From an uncultured Gemmiger sp. (GTDB lineage Bacteria > Bacillota > Clostridia > Oscillospirales > Ruminococcaceae), in assembly GCA_959018215.1 (NCBI GenBank), contig CAUEKL010000001.1, forward strand, positions 1-57,295: DNA of 57,295 nt, in the 5' to 3' direction. Shown piece by piece: positions 8,905 to 16,019 of this stretch (within the stretch, counting starts at the first letter, position 1; every line of letters begins with the position of its first letter). The position numbers were made by a program, and so were the translations under genes. The notes beneath the pieces are model-generated. The model saw only the letters and a list, made by a program, of their open reading frames with translations. It had not been told where the DNA came from and ran no database searches.

Positions 8905-9576
8905 TCAGGGCACCCGGGGCAGGCCCAGGCGGTCCAGCAGGGCAAAATAATCCGGCACCATGGCGTCGGGAGGCAGCAGGGCTTCCAGCCGGCGGCGCTT
9001 GCGCTCGGTGGGCACCATGCCCAGGAACGGGCAGCCTGCCGCCCGGGCGCAGGCCAGGTCCCGGCCGGTATCCCCCAAAAACAGGGCGGTCTCCGGCGCT
9101 GCGCCCAGGGTGTGCAGCATCCCGGTCAGGGCGCGGGGATCGGGTTTCATCCATTCGGGATGTTCGGGGATGCGCCCCGCCACCGGCAGGGGAGCGGGCA
9201 GGTCCAGCCGGTCCAGAAACCGCTGCACCGAAGCGGGGGAGTTGTTGGTCACCACCCCCAGGCGGCAGCCCCGGGCCAGCAATACGGTCAGACATTCCCG
9301 CACCCCGGGCACCGGGTCCCCGGTGCCCGCGGCCTCGGTCTCGGCCCGGGTGAGCAGGGCGTCTGCCTGCTGCAGGGCCCGGGTGCGGCAGGGCCCTGCG
9401 GGCAGATGGGTCAAAATCGCCCCGAACACATCAAAAGCGTCCTGTTCCGGGAAAAAGGGCACCCCCAGGGGCTGCATGGCCCGCTGCAGGTCCCGGCGGA
9501 CCGGACCCAGGTCGTACCGGCTGAACAGGCGGCAGAGGGTGCCGTCAAAGTCAAAGAGAAAACAGTCCGGCTTCAT
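8905..9576 (-). CDS. HAD-superfamily phosphatase
   Basis: A 223-residue HAD hydrolase with nucleophile motif DFDGT (about residues 8-12), motif II TNN (about 110), a motif III lysine in the MKPDP region and the motif IV acidic pair in FLGDTGRD (about 171-178). A phosphoglycolate-phosphatase-like or sugar-phosphate phosphatase role is typical; the substrate is unknown. Its ATG overlaps the stop of the TIR-NagB gene (ATGA at 9576-9573), so the two are translationally coupled. It is the last gene of the PfkB / TIR-NagB / HAD operon. Confidence 0.85.
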   Translation of the reverse strand: MKPDCFLFDFDGTLCRLFSRYDLGPVRRDLQRAMQPLGVPFFPEQDAFDVFGAILTHLPAGPCRTRALQQADALLTRAETEAAGTGDPVPGVRECLTVLLARGCRLGVVTNNSPASVQRFLDRLDLPAPLPVAGRIPEHPEWMKPDPRALTGMLHTLGAAPETALFLGDTGRDLACARAAGCPFLGMVPTERKRRRLEALLPPDAMVPDYFALLDRLGLPRVP

Positions 9577-10856
9577 TCCCCGGTGATCCATGCGGCAGCC
9601 TCCTTCGGGTCGGCGTTCATGGTGGCAAAATCCTCCACCCGGGCTTCCGCCGCCACCTTGTTGGTGGTCAGGATGTAGGCGTTGGGATGGTTGCGCAGCA
9701 GGGTGGCGGGAATGCCTGCGGTGATGGGACCGGAGAACATGCGGGAAAGGATGTTGGCTTTCTGTATGTCGAAGAAGAGGATCAGCAGGATGTCCGCCGA
9801 CAGGGCCGTGCCCAGCCCGATGGTGATGATGGACTTGGAGGGCTGGTCGGGGTCGATGTACTTTTTGCTGTGCTCGCTCACCTCCACGATCCGGGGCGGG
9901 TCGTCGATGATGGCGTCGATGTCGTTGTAGGTGCCTACCTCGTAGGCGATGATCTCCCCCACCGGGGACACGGACACCGCGTGCACCGCCGGCGGATACA
10001 GCCGCAGGGTGCGCTGGGCGCTCTTGACCGGGTCGCTGTCGGTGTACACGCCGGACAGCAGATGCAGCTGCTCCGGTTGGGGCTCCTTGTGCAGCCGTGT
10101 CAGCGGCTGGATGAGCAGGTCGTTGATGTGCCGGGTGCGGCTGGTCTCGTGGGCGCTCCACACCCCGAAGGTCTCGGTGTCCGAAAGGATCCGGGCTTCC
10201 CCGAAAGGACAGCCCTCATACTCCTGGCAGATCTTCATCATGGCCCGGAACAGAGCGGTGGCGCTGCGCCCGGTGGGCAGAATCAGCGAGGAGTCCGGCC
10301 GCTGCTGCCCCACCGAAAAATACACCCGGGCGGCACATTCCGCCGCGTCCCGGTCGGTGTCAAAGGCCAGGACCCCCTTGGCCCACTGCCGCCGCGCCGA
10401 TTCCCGGGGCGGCAGATCGGGGCCGGCGTCCGTCCCGGGCTCGGAAATGCGCATGGCGTTCAGGTCCGCCACCAGCTTTTCCAGGGTATCGTCCCGGGCG
10501 TCCAGCCAGTCCAGCCACTGGGTGGAGGTCAGGAAATAGCTCAGGTTGTTGGGCTCCACCCGCTCCACCCGCAGCCAGAACACCGGCTTTTTGTATTTGT
10601 CCGCCAGGGACAGTTCCCGCTTGACCTGGGTGGAAGAGTCCGCCTGGGCGCAGAACAGCAGGACCACGGCGCTGCTGTTGCGGATGGCACGGGTGATGGC
10701 GTCGTCCCATTCCTCCCCGGAATGGATATCCCGGGGCGCGTACCAGGTATCAATGCCGTTGCGGGCCAGATACCGGGCCAGATGGTCGGTCAGTTCCACC
10801 GTACTGTTGTGATGGCTGAGAAAAATTTTGATTTTGGGTCTGGTTTCTTCCTTCAT
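9573..10856 (-). CDS. TIR domain fused to a degenerate NagB-like sugar-phosphate isomerase domain
   Basis: A 427-residue two-domain protein. Residues 1-135 are a bacterial TIR domain: IKIFLSHHN opens strand A, DTWYAPRDI is the BB-loop region and Glu81 in KRELSLAD is at the position of the NADase catalytic glutamate. Residues 160-427 follow the NagB (glucosamine-6-phosphate deaminase) fold: LPTG phosphate loop at 193-196, TIGLGT at 345-350, GPITAGIPATLL at 376-387 and NHPNAYILT after it. By eye against E. coli NagB, the phosphate-binding Arg172 and Lys208 match Arg322 and Lys341, whereas catalytic Asp72, Asp141 and His143 match Thr227, Val299 and Glu301. The second half therefore looks like a ligand-sensing pseudoenzyme. 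The start ATG 10856 is 23 nt after the PfkB stop and lacks a strong ribosome site. Confidence 0.85.
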   Translation of the reverse strand: MKEETRPKIKIFLSHHNSTVELTDHLARYLARNGIDTWYAPRDIHSGEEWDDAITRAIRNSSAVVLLFCAQADSSTQVKRELSLADKYKKPVFWLRVERVEPNNLSYFLTSTQWLDWLDARDDTLEKLVADLNAMRISEPGTDAGPDLPPRESARRQWAKGVLAFDTDRDAAECAARVYFSVGQQRPDSSLILPTGRSATALFRAMMKICQEYEGCPFGEARILSDTETFGVWSAHETSRTRHINDLLIQPLTRLHKEPQPEQLHLLSGVYTDSDPVKSAQRTLRLYPPAVHAVSVSPVGEIIAYEVGTYNDIDAIIDDPPRIVEVSEHSKKYIDPDQPSKSIITIGLGTALSADILLILFFDIQKANILSRMFSGPITAGIPATLLRNHPNAYILTTNKVAAEARVEDFATMNADPKEAAAWITGE

Positions 10857-10879
10857 GATGGTGTATGGTCCCCACTCTC

Positions 10880-11824
10880 TTAGATGGTTTGCAGCCGGGC
10901 AAAGCGCTCCATCACCCGGTCCTGCCCGGTCACGCCGTCGGTGGCACCCAGGGCTTCCACCGCGCAGGAGGCGGCGGCACAGCCCAGCCGGGCGCAGTCG
11001 TCCGGGGCAAAGCCCCGGCGCAGTCCGGCCAGGAACCCCGCCGCAAAGGCATCCCCGGCGCCGGTGGTGTCCACGCAGGCGGTGCCGGGCACGGCAGGAA
11101 TCTGCCAGGTGCGGTCCCCGGTCCCCACCAGGCAGCCGTCGGCCCCGCATTTGACCACCGCAGTGCCCACCCCGGCGTTTACCAGCCGGCGCAGGCTGCG
11201 CAGCGGGTCGGATTCCCCGGTGAGCAGCCGGGCTTCCTCCCGGTTGGGCACCAGCACGTCGATGCAGGGCAGCAGGGGCTCCAGGTCCGCCAGGGTCTCC
11301 CCGTGTTTGGCCTTGGTCATGTCCACCAGCAGCAGCCGGTCGCGGGCCTTGATGCGGCGGAACAGCGCCCCGGTCCTGGCAATGGTCAGCAGGGGGGAGA
11401 CAAACAGGCTGGAAAAGCTCACGATGGGCGCCAGGTCGTCCAGCCGGGGTTCCAGGTCCGGCAGGTCCAGGCGGCGCAGGGTGCTGCCCGGGTCGGTGAT
11501 GAAATGCCGTTCCCCCTGCGGGTCCACCAGCACCAGGTTCACGGCGGTGGGCACCCCGTCCTGCCGGATCAGCCCGGCACCGTCCACGCCGTTCCGCTCC
11601 AGAAAGGCCCGGACCCGGTCCCCGGCTTCATCGGTGCCCAGATTGCTGAGCAGCTGTACCCGCTCCCCCAGCCGGGAAAGGACCACCGCCTCGTTCAGGG
11701 CGTTGCCCCCGAAACTCATACGGATGGATTCGGCGGGCTGGGAGCCGATCTCAAACACCCGGCGGTCCACCGGGCGCGCCAGAACGTCAATGATCGCCGG
11801 TCCGATCACGGTTACATCATACAT
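10880..11824 (-). CDS. PfkB-family carbohydrate kinase
   Basis: A 314-residue ribokinase-like enzyme. Signature 1 is FGGNALNEA near residue 38 and signature 2 is the anion-hole/catalytic motif DTTGAGDAF near residue 249, which contains the catalytic Asp. It would phosphorylate a sugar or nucleoside with ATP; the substrate cannot be told. GGAAAGGGG precedes ATG 11824. It is the first gene of an operon with the TIR-NagB protein and the HAD phosphatase, so a kinase and a phosphatase flank a putative sugar-phosphate sensor. Confidence 0.9.
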   Translation of the reverse strand: MYDVTVIGPAIIDVLARPVDRRVFEIGSQPAESIRMSFGGNALNEAVVLSRLGERVQLLSNLGTDEAGDRVRAFLERNGVDGAGLIRQDGVPTAVNLVLVDPQGERHFITDPGSTLRRLDLPDLEPRLDDLAPIVSFSSLFVSPLLTIARTGALFRRIKARDRLLLVDMTKAKHGETLADLEPLLPCIDVLVPNREEARLLTGESDPLRSLRRLVNAGVGTAVVKCGADGCLVGTGDRTWQIPAVPGTACVDTTGAGDAFAAGFLAGLRRGFAPDDCARLGCAAASCAVEALGATDGVTGQDRVMERFARLQTI

Positions 11825-11924
11825 GGTAAGGCCCCTTTCCGGCCGCGCGGCGCGCGGAACTGTGTCAGTTCAATTGTAGGCGCTGGGACGGCGTTTGTCA
11901 ATTTGCGCCGCCCCGCCGCACAAA

Positions 11925-11954
11925 AGCAAATCCCCCGGCCGCAGGGCCGGGGGA
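11925..11954 (-). terminator. Intrinsic terminator of the permease gene
   Basis: TCCCCCGGCC (11931-11940) pairs with GGCCGGGGGA (11945-11954); on the minus strand the stem is followed by a T-rich stretch (TTTGCTTTTG). Confidence 0.8.
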
Positions 11955-11970
11955 GGAAAAGGCGGAAGGG

Positions 11971-13113
11971 TCAGACAAACAGGCTTTCGGCCAGCAGCAG
12001 CGCCAGCAGGCCCACGTTGCACAGGGTGAACCACAGGAAGTATTTCGGGCGCAGGTCCGGGTACTGCTTGGCCACCAGCTTGTAGGAGATCAGGCTGGCC
12101 ATGGAGGCGATGAGGGTGCCCAGCCCGCCCAGGTTGCAGCCCACAATGAGCCGGGGCCAGGCGGTGCTGTACCCCGAAAGGAGCAGCGCCGCGGGCACAT
12201 TGCTGATGACCTGGCTGGCCAGCACCGCCACCGCCACCTCGTGCCCGGCCAGGATGCCGGACAGGAAATTCTGGAAGCTCTCCATGCGGCCCATGTTGCC
12301 GATGAACACAAAGAAGGCAATGAAGGTGCCCAGCAGGGAATAGTCGATCTTGGCCAGCAGGGGACGGTCGCCGATGATCAGCACCACCGCCGTGACGGCT
12401 GCCACCCCCAGGGGCGGCAGCACCTTGGCGATGCACCCCAGGCAGAGCACCGCCCCCACGGCGCAAAGGGCCAGCTTGCGCTTGTTCCCCAGCCGGGTTT
12501 CGGGCAGGTCGGCGTGGACCGGCACGCTGCGGGGCAGGGCGGCCAGCACCGCGATGCACACCCCGGATACCACCACATAGGGCAGCATCAGGGCGCAGAA
12601 TTCCCCGAAGTTCATCCCCGAACGGTTGTAGAGATACAGGTTCTGGGGGTTGCCCATGGGGGTGAGCATGCTGCCCAGGTTGGCTGCCGCCGTCTGCAAC
12701 ACCACCGTGGGGATGACCAGCCGGTCCTGCCCGGCCATGTGCAGCACGGTCAAAGCAAAGGGCACAAAGGTGATGAGGGACACATCGTTGGTGATGAGCA
12801 TGCTGAAAACAAAGGGCAGGAATACCAGCACCAGCACCATCCGGCGGGTGGTGGCCATCCGCCGCAGCAGGGAGGCGCCCAGGGCGTCGAAGAGACCCAG
12901 CCGCTGCAGCCCCTTGGTCACCGCCATCAGGCTGAAGAGCAAAGCCAGGGTGTCCCAGTCGATGTACCCGGCCCAGGCCGCGTCCGGCGGCACCGCAATG
13001 GCCGAAAGCAGGGCCAGCACCACCGCCACGGTGAGGACCACTTCCCCTTTCAGAAACCGCCCGGCCCGCTGCAGCCAGCAAAGAATGCGTCCATATATCG
13101 TCAGTTCCACCAA
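11971..13113 (-). CDS. SLC13/ArsB-NhaD-like membrane permease
   Basis: A 380-residue transporter with about ten membrane segments. It has the ion-transporter superfamily features VTKGLQRLGLFDALG near the N-terminus, ITNDVSLITFVPFALTVL (about 110-127), a TPMGNPQNLYLY loop (about 165-176) and a second SNVPAALLLSGYS loop near the C-terminus. The NxxxN/P loops resemble citrate/arsenite/Na+ antiporter families; the substrate is uncertain. The start is set at TTG 13113 (alternatively GTG 13110) because GGAG lies 8 nt upstream and the strong promoter at 13172-13200 would start transcription near 13165, inside the longer open frame that begins at 13251. Confidence 0.82.
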   Translation of the reverse strand: MVELTIYGRILCWLQRAGRFLKGEVVLTVAVVLALLSAIAVPPDAAWAGYIDWDTLALLFSLMAVTKGLQRLGLFDALGASLLRRMATTRRMVLVLVFLPFVFSMLITNDVSLITFVPFALTVLHMAGQDRLVIPTVVLQTAAANLGSMLTPMGNPQNLYLYNRSGMNFGEFCALMLPYVVVSGVCIAVLAALPRSVPVHADLPETRLGNKRKLALCAVGAVLCLGCIAKVLPPLGVAAVTAVVLIIGDRPLLAKIDYSLLGTFIAFFVFIGNMGRMESFQNFLSGILAGHEVAVAVLASQVISNVPAALLLSGYSTAWPRLIVGCNLGGLGTLIASMASLISYKLVAKQYPDLRPKYFLWFTLCNVGLLALLLAESLFV

Positions 13114-13171
13114 AACATCCGCTCCATTTTCGTACAGAATCACGCCGGGGAGGCCCCGGCGCGCGTCCTTT

Positions 13172-13200
13172 ATTATAGCAATCTGCCCCGGCGGATGCAA
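13172..13200 (-). promoter_or_regulatory. Promoter of the SLC13/ArsB-like permease gene
   Basis: On the minus strand TTGCAT (13200-13195), a 17-nt spacer and a perfect TATAAT (13177-13172). A GCCGGGGCCTCCCCGGC hairpin lies in the short 5' leader. Confidence 0.8.
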
Positions 13201-13255
13201 GGCGTGTGCCCGGCTTTTTTGGCGTGGGTGCGAATTTCCTGCCCCGCACAAACCA

Positions 13256-13288
13256 AAAGCCGGGCGGCCTTTTCGGGCCGCCCGGCTG
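13256..13288 (-). terminator. Intrinsic terminator of the CNNM/CorC-type gene
   Basis: AGCCGGGCGGCC pairs with GGGCCGCCCGGCT around a short loop; the minus-strand product ends in a CTTTTGG run. Confidence 0.75.
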
Positions 13289-13317
13289 GGATATCACAAT
13301 GTGTTATGGAAAGAGGT

Positions 13318-14580
13318 TCATTCCTGGGACGCAGGCTGTTCCGGCTCCAGCAGGGTCAGGCGCACTTCCTGCACCCGGCGGTGGGTGGTGCGGGTGACGA
13401 TGCCCTCGTACTTGCCCCACCGGAAATGGTCGCCCACCTTGGGCAGACCGCCCAGCTTTTCCTGCACCAGGCCGCTGATGGATACCGCCTTGCTCTTGTC
13501 CCGGATGTGCAGCTCCTCGGCCACATCATCCACACCGGCGTCGCCGGAAATCAGCCAGCTGCCGTTGCTCTGGGCGCGGACTTCCTCCACCACGTCGTCG
13601 TGTTCGTCCCAGATCTCGCCCACCAGCTCTTCCAGGATGTCCTCCAGGGTGACGATGCCGGCGGTGCCGCCGTACTCATCCACCACGATGGCCATGTGAT
13701 GCTTGCTCTCCCGCATGGTGCGCATCAGCTCGGAGATGCGGCTGCCGGAGGTGGTGTACAGCGCCGGGGCAATGAGCTTTTCCAGCTCGGCGTCACCCCG
13801 GCGGGCGGCCACGAAGTAATCCTTCTCATGCACCACGCCGATGATGTTGTCGATGGTCTCATGGTACACCGGCAGGCGGGAGTATCCGCTCTCCGCAAAC
13901 TGGTCGGCCACCTCTTCCAGGTCGGCGTCGTCGGCCACGGCCACCACGTCCACCCGGGGGATCAGCACATCCTCCACTTCCACGTCGTCAAAGCTGATGG
14001 CGCTGCGGATCAGTTCGCTTTCCCGGTCGGTGATCTCGCCGTCTTTCTCGGCTTCGCTCACCATGGTGACCAGCTCGCCTTCGGTCACGGTGTCGTGCTC
14101 GTCGGAATGGAACCGGCGGGCCAGAAAATCCTTCCACTTGCCGAAAAGGAAGTTCAGCGGGGTGAACAGGGTGGTCAGGGCGCTGAGGATCGGGGAAAAG
14201 GAAACGGCAAGGGTCTCGGGCATTTCCTTGGCCAGACCCTTGGGGGTGATCTCACCAAAGATCAGCACGATCACGGTCAAAGCGACCGTGGAGGCGGTGG
14301 GGCCGTATACCGGGCCCAGCAGGTTGGTGAACAGCACCGTGCCCAGCGAAGCTGCTGCAATGTTCACGATGTTGTTGCCGATGAGGATGGTGCTGAGCAG
14401 ACGGTCGAACTTTTCCGCCAGGTTCAGGGCCTTGCCGGCGGGCTTGTCGCCCGCCTCGGCGCGGGAGCGCAGGCGGATCAGGTTCAGGGAAGAAAAGGCG
14501 GTCTCCGAAGCGGAGAAAAAGGCCGACATCGCCACCAGTGCTACGATCAGAATGATGGTGATAATACTGTCCTCGTCCAT
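13318..14580 (-). CDS. CNNM/CorC-type DUF21-CBS membrane protein (hemolysin family)
   Basis: A 420-residue protein with an N-terminal DUF21 transmembrane domain of about four helices (residues 1-180; SASETAFSS and GEITPKGLAKE are characteristic), a tandem CBS pair (about 195-315; VDEYGGTAGIVTLEDILEE is the second CBS end) and a C-terminal CorC/HlyC FAD-like domain (about 330-410). Relatives export Mg2+/Co2+ or contribute to magnesium tolerance; older annotations call them hemolysins. ATG 14580 is adopted because the usual DUF21 N-terminus begins there, but it lacks a good ribosome site (a C-run precedes it), so an upstream TTG is possible. Confidence 0.88.
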   Translation of the reverse strand: MDEDSIITIILIVALVAMSAFFSASETAFSSLNLIRLRSRAEAGDKPAGKALNLAEKFDRLLSTILIGNNIVNIAAASLGTVLFTNLLGPVYGPTASTVALTVIVLIFGEITPKGLAKEMPETLAVSFSPILSALTTLFTPLNFLFGKWKDFLARRFHSDEHDTVTEGELVTMVSEAEKDGEITDRESELIRSAISFDDVEVEDVLIPRVDVVAVADDADLEEVADQFAESGYSRLPVYHETIDNIIGVVHEKDYFVAARRGDAELEKLIAPALYTTSGSRISELMRTMRESKHHMAIVVDEYGGTAGIVTLEDILEELVGEIWDEHDDVVEEVRAQSNGSWLISGDAGVDDVAEELHIRDKSKAVSISGLVQEKLGGLPKVGDHFRWGKYEGIVTRTTHRRVQEVRLTLLEPEQPASQE

Positions 14581-14661
14581 GGGGGGAAAGATCAACTCTA
14601 CTTTCTGTATTGAATTTTTGCCGGCGCCGGCACACAGGTGCACAATGCCAGACTAACTGTT

Positions 14662-14690
14662 ATTGTAGCATATCCCGGCAGGAAACGCAA
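14662..14690 (-). promoter_or_regulatory. Promoter of the CNNM/CorC-type gene
   Basis: Minus-strand TTGCGT (14690-14685), a 17-nt spacer and TACAAT (14667-14662), about 80 nt upstream of the start. Confidence 0.7.
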
Positions 14691-14752
14691 TTGCCTTGCC
14701 CGGTTCTGCCGGGATTTTACCCGCTCTTTACCGGGAAACCATATGGACAAAA

Positions 14753-14989
14753 CGCCGCCCTCCCGCTGGGAGGACGGCGCTCCAGCGTGTCGGAAAACCC
14801 GACACGCTGCAAAAGGGGGAACAGTCCCGCACGGCAATTGCCTGACGGGCCTATTCCCCCTCTTGTACACCCCCTCGACAAAATTGGGGGTCAAATCGCG
14901 CACTCGACGCAGTGCGTCTCGCACACAATTTGACTCCCAATTTCCCTGTAGGTGTCTGCGCCGGTCGGCGCATGTCCGCCGGCGCAGAC
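14753..14989. repeat. Structured palindromic intergenic region with five stem-loops
   Basis: No gene is seen between 14691 and 15007. Instead there are consecutive hairpins: CGCCG...CGGCG (14753-14779); an 11-bp stem CAGCGTGTCGG with AAAA loop (14783-14809); AGGGGGAA/TTCCCCCT (14814-14861); a 16-bp inverted repeat AAATTGGGGGTCAAAT (14881-14896) with its complement at 14928-14943; and GTCTGCGCCGG...CCGGCGCAGAC (about 14953-14989) followed by TTTTT in the plus direction. The density of symmetric arms resembles a dispersed palindromic (REP/BIME or MITE-like) element, but whether it is repeated elsewhere in the genome cannot be seen here. Confidence 0.6.
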
Positions 14990-15007
14990 GGTTTTTATAC
15001 TTTGTGT

Positions 15008-15883
15008 TCAGCTTTCGGCAATGCCGAAGAAATACCGGTTCAGCCGGCGTTTGTTGGCCTCGTACAGCCCCAGGTCCCGGTACAGGTCCTTATAATAGGT
15101 GAGCAGCTCCCACCGGGTGGCCAGTACCTTCACCGGGTTCAGGTTGTGCACCAGACTGTCCGGGTTCTGCACATAGTTGTAGATGGGGGTGGACAGGGCG
15201 TAGAACCGCTCCGCGTACCGGATGAAGCTGAGGTTGAAGTAAAAGTCCTCGCTGTAATCCAGGTCCTCGCTGCACACCACGTCCGGGTGCTGGCGCACCA
15301 CGTCCGCCCGGTAGAGCTTGTTCCACATGACCCCATAGTAGAAGCTGGCCGGTTCCTGCATCAGCCCGTAGGCAAACTGGGCCTTGCCCATGTACCCTTC
15401 CATGAGAAAGCCGAAGGTCTGCACCTTGGTGAAGGGGTCAAAGCCCGGGTCCACCTCTTCGGGCAGGGGCGGGGTGCGCTGGGCCTGCCATTCCTTGGGG
15501 GGCTCCACCCGGTTGTAGTGGGCAATGACCATATCGGCGGCATGCTCCTCCGCCTTCTGCACCAGCAGCTCGGTGGCGTAGGGCTGGAGGGTGTCGTCGG
15601 CGTCCACGAATTGCAGATACTTGCCCTTGGCCGCCCGCATGCCCAGATTCCGGGTGGCGGACACCCCGCTGTTGGCCTTGTCGATGAGGGTGATGCGGTC
15701 ATCCACCTTGGCGTACATGGCGCACACCGGGCCGCTCACGTCGCTGCTGCCGTCGTTGAGCAGCAGAATCTCCAGGTTGCGGTAGGTCTGGCGGCGGATA
15801 CTCTCCACACACCGGGCAATATGGTCCTTGGCATTGTAGATGGGCACGATGATGCTCACCAGCGGCTGTTCGGCTCCGGACAT
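15008..15883 (-). CDS. Family 2 glycosyltransferase
   Basis: A 291-residue GT-A transferase. VSIIVPIYNA near the N-terminus and LNDGSSD (about 41-47) form the nucleotide-binding start, and VDADD (about 92-96) is the metal-binding DxD. It probably adds a sugar to a cell-surface polysaccharide or wall polymer from a nucleotide-sugar donor; donor and acceptor are unknown. GGGAAAGGGG precedes the ATG at 15883. It stands alone, without other capsule genes. A minus-strand TTGTGG-N17-TATCCT is a possible promoter about 50 nt upstream. Confidence 0.87.
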   Translation of the reverse strand: MSGAEQPLVSIIVPIYNAKDHIARCVESIRRQTYRNLEILLLNDGSSDVSGPVCAMYAKVDDRITLIDKANSGVSATRNLGMRAAKGKYLQFVDADDTLQPYATELLVQKAEEHAADMVIAHYNRVEPPKEWQAQRTPPLPEEVDPGFDPFTKVQTFGFLMEGYMGKAQFAYGLMQEPASFYYGVMWNKLYRADVVRQHPDVVCSEDLDYSEDFYFNLSFIRYAERFYALSTPIYNYVQNPDSLVHNLNPVKVLATRWELLTYYKDLYRDLGLYEANKRRLNRYFFGIAES

Positions 15884-15979
15884 ACAAAACGCCCCTTTCC
15901 CTATATAGTAAGGATAGATTTGTGTTTACCATACCACAAAAACGCCCGGGAGACAATGGCACCGGGGGATAAACCGTGG

Positions 15980-15985
15980 TATACT
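15980..15985 (+). promoter_or_regulatory. Extended -10 promoter of the carboxypeptidase gene
   Basis: TGGTATACT provides an extended -10 box (TATACT at 15980-15985). No good -35 box is seen 17 nt upstream, as is common for extended -10 promoters. Confidence 0.5.
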
Positions 15986-16019
15986 GGAACCAGAATTTTT
16001 TTGCAGGAGGACCCCACCC

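Noticed and set aside
5706..8945. A 1079-codon minus-strand open frame across the nan genes
   Set aside because: It is antisense to nanA, nanE and nanK, has low-complexity Gly/His/Gln-rich translation typical of GC-rich shadow frames, and has no ribosome site.
12241..14613. A 790-codon plus-strand frame opposite the SLC13-like and CNNM genes
   Set aside because: Antisense to two well-supported genes and spans their terminator; no domain features.
14598..14924. A 108-codon minus-strand frame upstream of the CNNM gene
   Set aside because: It runs through the stem-loop cluster and the CNNM promoter; the translation is dictated by the palindromes.
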